47,500 nucleotides of DNA, taken from the NCBI GenBank assembly GCA_009760855.2, contig WPIO01000003.1, forward strand, positions 13,137,501 through 13,185,000, in the 5' to 3' direction. The position numbers were made by a program, and so were the translations under genes. The first letter of the stretch is position 1. The number at the start of each line of letters is the position of its first letter. Source of the DNA: Cristatella mucedo (taxonomy: Eukaryota; Bryozoa; Phylactolaemata; Cristatellidae). A model generated the notes under the pieces. It did not search any database. It saw only the letters and a list, made by a program, of their open reading frames with translations, and was not told the origin of the DNA. Positions 20,501 through 25,919 of this stretch are shown piece after piece.

Positions 20501-23261
20501 GTGAAATAAGAGGGCCTAGAACAGATATACCTGGGGTACCCAATATTTCTAGTGCTCACCAGTTAACTGGATGCCTTTCACATCTATGCTCTGAAATCTC
20601 ACGATAAGAGTTGAAACACTGCAACACTATGCAAGTGGTGCCCCACAAGGCGATAGGTACTCAGAACTTGGTGATCGCTTCCTTTACAGCATATTTAAAA
20701 TGCATAGAAAGAGATTTAGTTCTCTGAAGGTGCTATACAAAACCAGCCAGGCTTGGCCTTTCTATGAGCTTTTAGAAACTGCCAATGGGCGTTCTAGTTT
20801 TTTAAATGAGCGGCAGAAAACTATGTCTTAACATTACTCCTTATGAGGTACAGTACATATATCCACCATAGCAAACCCATCATAGTAGTTATTGTAAATA
20901 GGTACTTAATAATCGATGAAGTGTTATACCCTCTGAATCAGCAGTTGTCATGCCACTTATAAAAAACCTACCCTAGATAAGAGTTTTTATAATTTTCATC
21001 CAGTCTCCCTTCTGCCGCTACTATCAAAGAGACTTTAACAAGTGGTGGCCGAGCAGCTAAACGATTACATCATTTCGTTACATCTAGCTGGCAAACTCCA
21101 ATCGGGATTTCGAGCTAACCATTACACAGAAACTGTTCTACTTTGGGTCTTCAACGAACTAAACATTGCTCATCAGCTTAGGGTTACTCTGCTAGTTATC
21201 CTAGATCTCTCAGGAAATGAAGCAAATGACCATCAGATCGCTATAGTCTCTCGACATGCCTATATATCACTGGCCTAGTTCTAAACTGGATTTGGTACAT
21301 CTGTGAGAGTCGTGTATTTTTTATTAGTAAGTGATTTCTATAGCACTCTAAGAGAACTTAATCTCCATCTAAGCCAGTGGTTCTCAACCTTCCTAATGCC
21401 GAGACCCTTTAATACAGTTCTTCATATTGTGGCGACCCCAACCATATAACTATTGTGTGCAAAATGTGGAAATGTTTCCGATGGTTCGAGCCCACGACCT
21501 CAGCCGAACCGTGGTCGGGGCAAGCATAACCGCTGGACCAAACCAACTTGCACGATCTTTGTCCATTCATATCAATACTCTGGAGTCTCCCACTAATATA
21601 GGACCTAAACCATTGCGTGCAGTTCCAGTGCCTTGACGAGATGTGAGACATTCAAGAAGGATTTGGTAATCAAAAGTATCAAACTCTGCCGAAAGATCAA
21701 GCTAAAAAGCAGAGAGACTAAACCTATAATAATAATACACTTGATAAAAGCACTCTCAGAGAACTCAAATCTCTTTCTAGGCACTTTACATTTGCTGCAA
21801 AGGAAGCACGATCGAATGGTTAGAGCCGTAATGGCTCACTAGGTAAGGTGGTTGCTTTTCACGACCTCTGTCCCGAGGTCGTGGCTTTGATTCCTGTGGT
21901 GGGCGATCCTTTATCGCCACTGCAAGCAGTGGTGATAGCCGTAAAGGCTCTTCCAATTTTCCAAAAGTCCCAGTCCAATTGCAATGAAGCAGCTGCATTC
22001 TGGCAAGTTTCGGGCGTCGAACGAGAATGTAGAAGTGCTGCACCAGAAACTTTTTCCTGTGCGTATCTCTACCATTATCTTTCCGATCAATGTCCTTTCG
22101 TAGTCCAAGCCAATCACAGTGGAGCCGGCCGATTTGCATCCGAACAGACGAACGTTTCCGGAAGAATGTCTCCGGTCACTATACCTGCACATTCTCAGAA
22201 GGGTAGGAGGAGACGTTAGGTCTCACGTTAGGACGTTGAGTCATGAAGTAGCACCTTTAACATTTCCTTGCACCTTCTGCCCGAGAAATGCATTCCGGGT
22301 CACAGACAAAGCCTGTGTTCTTTTGATCGCATTTTGCCACGGCTTCTAAAGTTGACAATCAGAAAAGGTAAGAACGCACATTGGCAACTTGTTCACTCTT
22401 TCCCTCTCCACCTCAACCTTTTATCTTTCGTCTATTCACGAAGTCTCTCGAATGTAAGTGTGCATCTGTGTGTGACTACAGTGTGCAATTAAAAAAATGG
22501 CTGCACAAAGCCGCATTTTGTGCACTTGAGTAAAGTCGGAATTCACTGTACTCACCACGGCCAAGCTGCACGCGATATAACCAGCGTTCTGTATTGCACT
22601 AGCTATTTGCGATAGGAAATAACTCTGTGGCATTCAGGACATTAAAAATCCACCTGAGAAGCAATTAATACTTATTAATCGTGGCTGCTTACTTTATAGT
22701 AAGGCAAACAGCCCTAAACTCAAATTTCAGTACACAATTTTGCATTTGCCTTTTATAATGGATTGGCACGATTTTTCGTGTTGGATTATAGCAAGGGTGA
22801 TTTTCTCATAACCCGGCAGTCGATAGAAGCAACCCAATTTTGAAGCCGAAATTCTTTTTAAGGGGCTTAACTGTATCCTTTGCCGGAGCATAGGCAAGGC
22901 AAAATTGTGATGTACCCTTTTTGGTAAGGCAGCCAAACAGCTAACTGGCTGTGGGGGCTTCGTAGCCGCAGGCCTGAAGAGGGCGGTAGCACCTGCAGCC
23001 CTCTGGGCAGGCCGGTGTGTGCGTGGCACAGATTACAGCACTGCTCGCATTGCAGGCCTCACCTACTCAGCGCTGACGCTTCTGTCGACGGTCCTGTTCC
23101 TGCTGATCGCCACGCACGTCAACGGCTGGAAGCTGGACCGACGGTTCGGGATCATCCTGCTTGTCGTCTACGTCCTGTTCCTGGTGCTTGCTTGCATGTA
23201 CGAGCTGAACGTGTTCGGTCAGTTTCACGCTCCGACGTGTCCGAGCTTAGTGCAGTCGTGA
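2028..23261 (+). CDS. SLC24: K+-dependent Na+/Ca2+ exchanger (SLC24/NCKX family), ten coding exons
   Basis: This is a plasma-membrane exchanger that, by family, moves Ca2+ (with K+) against Na+. The coding exons are 2028-2247, 3683-3883, 7590-7690, 7860-7946, 8167-8267, 11124-11470, 14627-14860, 15000-15101, 17720-17845 and 23056-23261. They sum to 1725 nt (574 aa plus stop). Every junction agrees in phase and every donor is GT. The protein has an N-terminal hydrophobic signal, three N-glycosylation sequons (N35, N41, N85), a first membrane helix near 108-126, the alpha-1 repeat with SSAPEL (E162), a short cytosolic loop, and the alpha-2 repeat with SIPDA (D454) and SNVFDI (D481). D454 and D481 are 27 residues apart, the spacing I recall for the two key aspartates of human NCKX2. 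The loop is shorter than in vertebrates. Which SLC24 paralogue it matches cannot be decided by eye. Confidence 0.96.
2248..3682 (+). other. NCKX intron 1
   Basis: A GT-AG intron with no recognisable repeat or extra exon. Its flanking exons join directly in frame. The acceptor follows tatgccccgtag. Confidence 0.7.
3683..3883 (+). CDS. SLC24: NCKX exon 2 (first membrane helix)
   Basis: The exon encodes the conserved block with [15 protein letters not shown], then [20 protein letters not shown], then [10 protein letters not shown], a close match in order and spacing to the family's segment before alpha-1. It enters and leaves in phase 1; the donor is GTAAGG at 3884. An upstream in-frame reading back to 3370 is intron. 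Confidence 0.96.
3895..4015. repeat. TG/ATGC-rich tract in NCKX intron 2
   Basis: Alternating tgtg, catgcatg and tatgcatatg immediately after the exon 2 donor. It is simple sequence only. From 4016 to 4640 nothing recognisable was seen. Confidence 0.7.
4641..4790 (-). mobile_element. SINE-A copy (tRNA-derived), minus orientation
   Basis: Read on the minus strand it has a tRNA-like head (ggcaaggagcttgcgc as A-box region, agttcgagtcc as B box), then gcaatcc, then a tail ending near gctgatagctcaacc. The same layout recurs at 9470, 11575, 13157, 21833, 29033, 31335, 40680 and 40873. Confidence 0.75.
4795..5226 (+). mobile_element. L2-type LINE 3' end with (ATT)n tail, preceded by a SINE-A head fragment
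   Basis: 4795-4835 resembles the SINE-A head (ggggtaaggtgcttgc). From 4838 the frame encodes the C-terminal signature of L2 ORF2 ([19 protein letters not shown], then [11 protein letters not shown]). The 3' UTR ends in a hairpin-forming tail, agcgcctagaaagagattaa...gagggcgct (the gcgcc...gggcgc ends pair), followed by ATT repeats. It is a 5'-truncated copy inside NCKX intron 2. Confidence 0.85.
5227..5352 (-). mobile_element. SINE-B copy, minus orientation
   Basis: Read in reverse, it has a tRNA-like head (tggtccagtggttaaggtgc; B box region shortened), then a 3' tail shared with the L2 LINE (cctgaatagagattaagttt, gggcgctatacaaatga). It lies directly against the ATT tail of the preceding L2 copy. 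Confidence 0.75.
5911..6850. mobile_element. Tc1/mariner-derived foldback with about 370-bp inverted arms
   Basis: The left arm (about 5911-6290) is the imperfect reverse complement of the right arm (about 6460-6850); landmarks are caggtaataagagggctttc on the left and gaaagccctcttattacctg on the right. Read inward on the minus strand, the left arm carries a Tc1-like C-terminal transposase remnant (FDLNPI, then QVADLF, then ALWNVLE). The right arm is a more decayed mirror copy. The central 170 bases are unique. No intact transposase remains. It sits in NCKX intron 2. Confidence 0.8.
7200..7400. repeat. TG-rich degenerate simple repeat
   Basis: Interrupted tgtgtg and gtgcatg runs in the last part of NCKX intron 2. 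Cys/Val-rich open frames across it are compositional artefacts. Confidence 0.7.
7590..7690 (+). CDS. SLC24: NCKX exon 3 (alpha-1 repeat)
   Basis: The exon encodes [19 protein letters not shown] followed by [11 protein letters not shown], the first ion-binding repeat. E162 of the assembled protein corresponds to the essential glutamate of the family. The two residues after PEL are Ala-Ala, where vertebrate relatives usually have Phe-Thr. It enters in phase 1 after ttgttttag, ends in phase 0, and uses GTTAGC as donor. Confidence 0.97.
7860..7946 (+). CDS. SLC24: NCKX exon 4 (alpha-1 repeat, second half)
   Basis: An 87-nt phase 0 exon encoding [18 protein letters not shown] and then [11 protein letters not shown], matching the conserved VGSAVFNI helix of the family. 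The acceptor is ctgctgtag and the donor GTGAGT. It is one residue shorter than vertebrate relatives at its start. Confidence 0.97.
8167..8267 (+). CDS. SLC24: NCKX exon 5 (membrane helix)
   Basis: The exon encodes [20 protein letters not shown] and then VAVIYDDIV, the conserved WW..RD...YTIS segment. It enters in phase 0 after tcgtttccag and leaves in phase 2 before GTGAGT. Confidence 0.97.
8533..8559. repeat. (CA)n microsatellite
   Basis: About 13 CA units in NCKX intron 5. Confidence 0.9.
8795..8900 (+). mobile_element. SINE-A 3' fragment
   Basis: The body gatctttaattgcc...gcaaacggtggtaatagcc...ctcttctgccactatacaaa...ggctgttaaattagct matches the 3' half of the SINE-A copies elsewhere. The tRNA-like head is missing or unrecognisable. 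Confidence 0.7.
9470..9650 (+). mobile_element. SINE-A copy, diverged
   Basis: A tRNA-like head (gagataagaagcttgc as A-box region, aagttcgaaacc as B box) is followed by tgcctgctataagcagg and a tail with aatgaggccgttgaatcgac. It matches the layout of the other SINE-A copies but is older. Confidence 0.7.
9767..9808. repeat. Perfect 18-bp stem hairpin
   Basis: 9767-9784 and 9791-9808 are exact reverse complements separated by a 6-base loop (gtctca). It lies in NCKX intron 5 and is not part of a repeat family recognised here. Confidence 0.9.
10190..10545. mobile_element. Possible DNA-transposon fragment
   Basis: The left edge, ccagtggcctagccaggatt followed by ttcatctaggggg, resembles the terminal motif of a widespread invertebrate repeat. 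A related motif, gagccaggattttcag, occurs in reverse at 19690-19860. No matching right terminus or coding region was found. Confidence 0.35.
10690..10815. repeat. (TG)n-rich simple repeat
   Basis: Interrupted tgtg, gcgc and catg runs in NCKX intron 5. From 10816 to 11123 nothing recognisable was seen. Confidence 0.85.
11124..11470 (+). CDS. SLC24: NCKX exon 6 (membrane helix and cytosolic loop)
   Basis: The exon starts with [20 protein letters not shown], the last helix of the first half, then a hydrophilic cytosolic loop with basic RRKRSGHGS, an acidic stretch and a Gly/Ser run (GGGGSSS). The loop is much shorter than in vertebrate NCKX proteins. It enters in phase 2 after ccaccgtag and ends in phase 1 before GTTAGT at 11471. 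Without splicing the frame would stop at the donor itself. Confidence 0.95.
11575..11745 (+). mobile_element. SINE-A copy
   Basis: The head is caggggtgaaggtgcttgc plus a B box, gggttcgagtcc; then gatcctttatttgtc, a gcaagcggtggtgagatagc core and an aatgagactgctaaatcagc tail. It is in NCKX intron 6. Confidence 0.85.
11746..13156. other. NCKX intron 6, unassigned part
   Basis: Fairly GC-rich sequence with several short open frames on both strands, none resembling a known protein and none needed to join exons 6 and 7, which are already phase-compatible. A poly-T run lies near 12260. Confidence 0.4.
13157..13335 (+). mobile_element. SINE-A copy with a perfect 11-bp hairpin in its head
   Basis: The head is gcacactaggtaaggtgttt (A box), then cacgacctcgg-tc-ccgaggtcgtg, an 11-bp hairpin in the place of a long variable arm, then gttcgattcc (B box). 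The body follows with gatcctttattgctgc and a tail ending ggctgttaaatcggct. Confidence 0.88.
13336..14626. other. NCKX intron 6, remainder
   Basis: No repeat family or coding similarity recognised. The acceptor used for exon 7 is cattcattatag. Confidence 0.4.
14627..14860 (+). CDS. SLC24: NCKX exon 7 (end of loop and start of second membrane half)
   Basis: The exon encodes an acidic linker ([11 protein letters not shown]), a membrane segment [17 protein letters not shown], then [20 protein letters not shown] and [13 protein letters not shown], aligning with the vertebrate P(L/I)..LL...TIP.C...RW...F...F segment. Acceptor choice: ttatag at 14625-14626 gives the phase 1 entry needed; the upstream cccag at 14595 would not fit. 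The donor is GTGAGT. Confidence 0.95.
15000..15101 (+). CDS. SLC24: NCKX exon 8 (alpha-2 repeat)
   Basis: A 102-nt exon, phase 1 to phase 1, encoding [20 protein letters not shown] then [14 protein letters not shown], the second ion-binding repeat with its essential aspartate (D454). The acceptor is acgtttcag and the donor GTACGT. Confidence 0.97.
15102..15735. other. NCKX intron 8, first part
   Basis: No repeat family, extra exon or other feature was recognised here. Confidence 0.4.
15736..15830 (-). mobile_element. L2 3'-tail fragment, minus orientation
   Basis: Reverse of the L2 tail: atttgtatagcaccctctga, then ttctttctaggcactttaca. Only the terminal hairpin region is present. Confidence 0.75.
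15940..17118 (+). mobile_element. L2-type LINE ORF2 fragment, inactive
   Basis: Reverse transcriptase sequence with [10 protein letters not shown], the [14 protein letters not shown] region, [11 protein letters not shown] (the catalytic YADD box) and [12 protein letters not shown]. The frame is broken: a shift before 16325, a TAG at 16732-16734 where the copy at 41979 has a Lys codon, and a truncated end after SLYAPKE (17118). It is very similar to the 41760-43195 copy, so both are recent. It lies in NCKX intron 8. Confidence 0.92.
17119..17719. other. NCKX intron 8, last part
   Basis: No feature recognised apart from the acceptor gtgccttgtag of exon 9. Confidence 0.4.
17720..17845 (+). CDS. 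SLC24: NCKX exon 9 (alpha-2 repeat, second half)
   Basis: A 126-nt exon, phase 1 to phase 1, encoding [18 protein letters not shown] then [15 protein letters not shown]481, in SNVFDI, corresponds to the aspartate linked in NCKX2 to K+ dependence. The donor is GTATGC. Confidence 0.97.
17846..18889. other. NCKX intron 9, first part
   Basis: No repeat family or exon recognised. Confidence 0.4.
19152..19312 (-). mobile_element. SINE-B copy nested in L2
   Basis: In reverse: gccgagctggtttggtctag, then the B box gtgagctcgagcccc, and the L2-like tail gcgcccgaatagagattaag ending in gcgctatataaatgaattat. Confidence 0.88.
19690..19860. mobile_element. Unclassified insert in L2
   Basis: The sequence interrupts the L2 frame. 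It contains tcaacctgaaaat twice (19793-19837), and its right edge reads ctgaaaatcctggctccgtc, which in reverse resembles the motif at 10200-10230. Confidence 0.45.
20417..20467. repeat. 51-bp target duplication, left copy
   Basis: Identical over 51 bases to 21960-22010. Landmarks: ccaaaagtcccagtccaatt at the left and ctgcattctggcaagttt at the right. The pair brackets the inserted segment 20468-21959. Confidence 0.95.
20940..21300 (+). mobile_element. L2 reverse-transcriptase fragment inside copy 1
   Basis: The frame contains [29 protein letters not shown] and [10 protein letters not shown], the start of the L2 reverse transcriptase domain. It is truncated at both ends; the same fragment is at 28120-28485. 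Confidence 0.85.
21375..21484 (+). mobile_element. hAT (SPIN-like) terminal fragment, copy 1
   Basis: It begins cagtggttctcaaccttcct and continues with gagaccctttaatacagttc and gtggcgaccccaaccata, ending near gtttccgatgg. From memory this closely resembles one end of the non-autonomous SPIN family of hAT transposons. It interrupts a SINE-B, whose tail is on the left and head on the right. The opposite terminus is absent. Confidence 0.7.
21833..21953 (+). mobile_element. SINE-A copy, truncated by the duplication boundary
   Basis: Head ggctcactaggtaaggtggt, a hairpin around cacgacctctgtcccgaggt, B box gctttgattcc, core caagcagtggtgatagcc. It stops at ctcttc, where the 51-bp target repeat region begins; the counterpart at 29033 continues to its natural end. 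Confidence 0.9.
21960..22010. repeat. 51-bp target duplication, right copy
   Basis: Identical to 20417-20467. Bases 21954-21959 are extra junction bases between the copied segment and this repeat. Confidence 0.95.
22011..23055. other. NCKX intron 9, last part
   Basis: No repeat or coding similarity recognised. It ends in the acceptor ctgctcgcattgcag before exon 10. Confidence 0.4.
23056..23261 (+). CDS. SLC24: NCKX exon 10 (C-terminus and stop)
   Basis: The exon encodes [20 protein letters not shown], then [18 protein letters not shown] and [13 protein letters not shown], the last two membrane helices with the conserved NGWKLDR loop. The TGA is at 23259-23261 after a short tail. It enters in phase 1. 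No clear poly(A) signal follows closely. Confidence 0.96.
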
Positions 23262-23379
23262 GCCTTGGCAAGCTATGTGTAGTTCGGGATGCAGCAGCTG
23301 CTGCTGCTGCGCTCCGTCAGACAGTGTCGGTCCTCTTGCGGCTAATGCCGATAGGGCAGCGGCCAAACAACAGGTCCGG

Positions 23380-23381
<2 letters not shown>

Positions 23382-23433
<52 letters not shown>
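23382..23433. repeat. (GA)n microsatellite
   Basis: About 50 bases of GA repeat, probably within the 3' UTR of the exchanger gene. Confidence 0.9.
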
Positions 23434-23434
<1 letters not shown>

Positions 23435-23537
23435 GGGGGGTGGAGGTAAAGATTAAGCTATACAGCTTATAGGGCTCGGCCTGACGTTCAGCGATGTCGT
23501 CAGGCAAGTCATTTGGGCCCAACATGGTGGCAGTACT

Positions 23538-24335
23538 TTACCTACAAAAGCGGGTATGCACTGTGTCAAAATTGACAGATTGGATGTCGACCTGGGTAGC
23601 TAGCTCCTCCATGTATGCAATTAATCGTCTGTTTTCATTCGTTGTTTGTAGCTTAACTAACACCGGGTACATGTAGACCTGAGCCGTGTGGCAGCTGAAA
23701 GTGTCGTTGACCAAATGCATTCCTTGTATGCAGTATACTTCAGATGGGACGCAAACAGTGTAATCCTGGAATCTTGCCAGAAAGCCAACCTTATGTCTGC
23801 GTGTCTTATTTTCTTTTATATGATCACGGTTTTTTCCGCTTATCACAACATAAACAATCTCTTCTCGTGGGTTAGCTGCTCGTGCAAGACCTATTTTTTT
23901 TTGCACAGCAGCAGGCCCAATCATGGTGTCACATGTCAGTGGTTGCCTGCTGGCAGCAGGTGGATGTTGCCAGTTTGTGCCATATCCAAAAAAAAGATCA
24001 TTCCATATGGTCATTTTTTCAGACCTTGCACATCGTTGTGTGACCTAATAAAAAAAACTCTGGGTGTTCAGCTCTGTAGACCAGTCTCTCTCTGGAATGT
24101 CAAGCATATCACCAGCCTGGCCGCAAGACAAAAATACACTTGCGCAAAGTGCTGGGTCAACCAGCCTCAGGTGACCGCTAACTAACCCTTTTGCACTTCC
24201 TTGGTATTGTACATCCACTGTTTCACACCTGTTTATAACTTGGCTCTGCGCGAACCGAAACATCAGCTCAGCAACTCGTGCGTTCAGTGCTGCATAAGAC
24301 GCACGTGAAGGAAGCCGGTGGTGAGAGGGAGGCAT
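23538..24335 (-). pseudogene. Degenerate coding remnant, unassigned
   Basis: Two long minus-strand frames (24335-24045 and 24014-23538) are separated by a single break. The composition is protein-like, for example RFAQSQVINRC and GHLRLVDPAL upstream, then NPREEIVYVVISGKNRD and VGFLARFQDYTVCVPSE. The downstream part faintly recalls the linker and chromodomain-like end of Ty3/gypsy integrases (a H...Y pattern at HTAQVYMY), but I cannot assign it. It lies between the two convergent genes. Confidence 0.35.
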
Positions 24336-25645
24336 GTGTGCGGCCCTCGTCTCTTACAACCAAGATTGCATGCTGCCGTAGCACCGTTGGTACGATAGCA
24401 TGCAGTAGCAAGAGCAACGACCCCACAATTGTGGATTTTTAAAAAAATTACATTATATCAACTGATAGAAGAACCCTGCTTAGGTGCACTGCAATGCTAG
24501 TTCAAGGCGTTCCAGGCAGTACACTGTCCGAGGAGCACGGTTCACTGGCCGTAAGTTATAGAGGATACAGTTGCATGCGATGCGGTTGCTTTCTTTTGTG
24601 CAGCTGCCATGGTGCTCGGCCTTGGTTTGCACGTGTAAGTCTGTTTTTTAAAAGCCAGTGCGAAATACGGATCCCCTGCGTGGATTAAAAAGCCCTTGTC
24701 ACTCTCATGGTTACTCAAGAGTAGTAGGCAGTAGGCGGTCAACTTAGACGGAAATAAACAATTGCTTTCTAGAAAGCCATGCTACCTTGCACTGGAATGT
24801 TAAGGTTGCTGTTCAGTGCTAGTTCTGTCGTTTAACGTCGATCCTAGCCTCATGTGTCAGCAGCATGATCACATATTGGCATTTGCCAGGGCGTTTCAAG
24901 CATAACTGCCCCGTCTAATAGTAGACCTTCGGAAACTAGTAAAAACGTGCCAGCACCAGTATGGACTAGATCGCTGTGGTTATTTGCTTCCACTGACTGC
25001 ATCGATTATATCAAAGACGATCGACCAAGTCTTGGCAAATAATGGAATATGTTCGCACATCACCTCTTGGAGCCCATACGGCAGTCTAGGGATGGGGAAG
25101 TGGATACAATGCTGTAGATGCAATAGGGTTTAGTGTTGACGAATGAGACGACAAGCGGTAGTTAGCCATAGTTCAGCCATTAGCCGGTAGTTCAAGTTGC
25201 CATATTAAACGTCGAGTGTAAAGACACGAACAGCAGCTGACTTCAGCTGCCATCGATTGCCGGAGCCTTTCATGCAGTGCTGTATTGGTTCTCTGCTTAG
25301 GCCTGCTACAACTAAAGACATCAAACTTAAGGCTACACGAAAGGGCTTGGCATTTATTCGAGCTGCAGCTGTTATTTATAAGAAGCTAAGACGGTATCAT
25401 AATTCATATTGCCCATTCACATTGCCCTGTGGTGGCATTAATATAACCTGCATTCCACACCACTCATTCAGAAGGCAATGCACGCTGCACCAGCAATCGC
25501 ATAGGCTATGACCATGCTTCAAATTAACAGTTACACTATGGGTATGGGTGACCAGGCATTTGCAGCTCCTAAGAATGAATCCCATAGCAGCAGCCATACC
25601 GGACGGCACATGAGAAGAGACATGCAGGCTGCAATAAACTAACAC
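24336..25645. other. Intergenic sequence between the convergent genes
   Basis: No gene or repeat family recognised. It is likely to hold the exchanger 3' UTR end and sequence downstream of FRA10AC1. Confidence 0.4.
24753..24758 (+). terminator. Candidate poly(A) signal for NCKX
   Basis: An AATAAA about 1.5 kb after the stop codon on the + strand, with ATTAAA near 24683. Nothing beyond the hexamers supports it. Confidence 0.25.
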
Positions 25646-25651
25646 TTTATT
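25646..25651 (-). terminator. Candidate poly(A) signal for FRA10AC1
   Basis: AATAAA on the minus strand, 226 bases after the FRA10AC1 stop codon, followed by a GT-rich stretch (gtgttagtttattgc). A plausible 3' end. Confidence 0.6.
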
Positions 25652-25876
25652 TACATACCCTCAGAGGAAGCTTCTCAGCATATCTAACCATTTGTACGAT
25701 ACTATGAACACGATGTTCTCGTTACACGTGGTGTATCAACGATAATAAATAAAGCAGTGCTGGAAAGATTGTTCTTTTTAGACTACTGACTTGTGGCCAT
25801 GATATTAGGGCTGTAAATCCACATCATCATAAAAATAGCTTTAAGGTTGCCGAGTCTCCAGCGAATCCAAAGTAAG

Positions 25877-25919
25877 TCACAAGATCATGTCATTGACAAT
25901 ATCATCAATTTCGTTGTTC
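25877..25919 (-). CDS. FRA10AC1: FRA10AC1 terminal exon
   Basis: After the acceptor catgtcttttccag it encodes NNEIDDIVNDMIL and TGA, matching the acidic E-F-D-E-Y-F type ending of the human protein position by position. Phase 2 entry fits the donor at 30911. Confidence 0.85.

Larger units (their letters stand above)
20467..21953 (+). repeat. 1.49-kb segment duplicated from 27648-29153 (copy 1)
   Basis: This segment matches 27648-29153 along its whole length with two substitutions and three length differences seen by eye (a T run, a TG unit, and five ATA units). It holds pieces of L2 on both strands, a hAT fragment, SINE-B pieces and a truncated SINE-A. It is bracketed by 51-bp direct repeats. 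It lies in NCKX intron 9. Confidence 0.95.
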
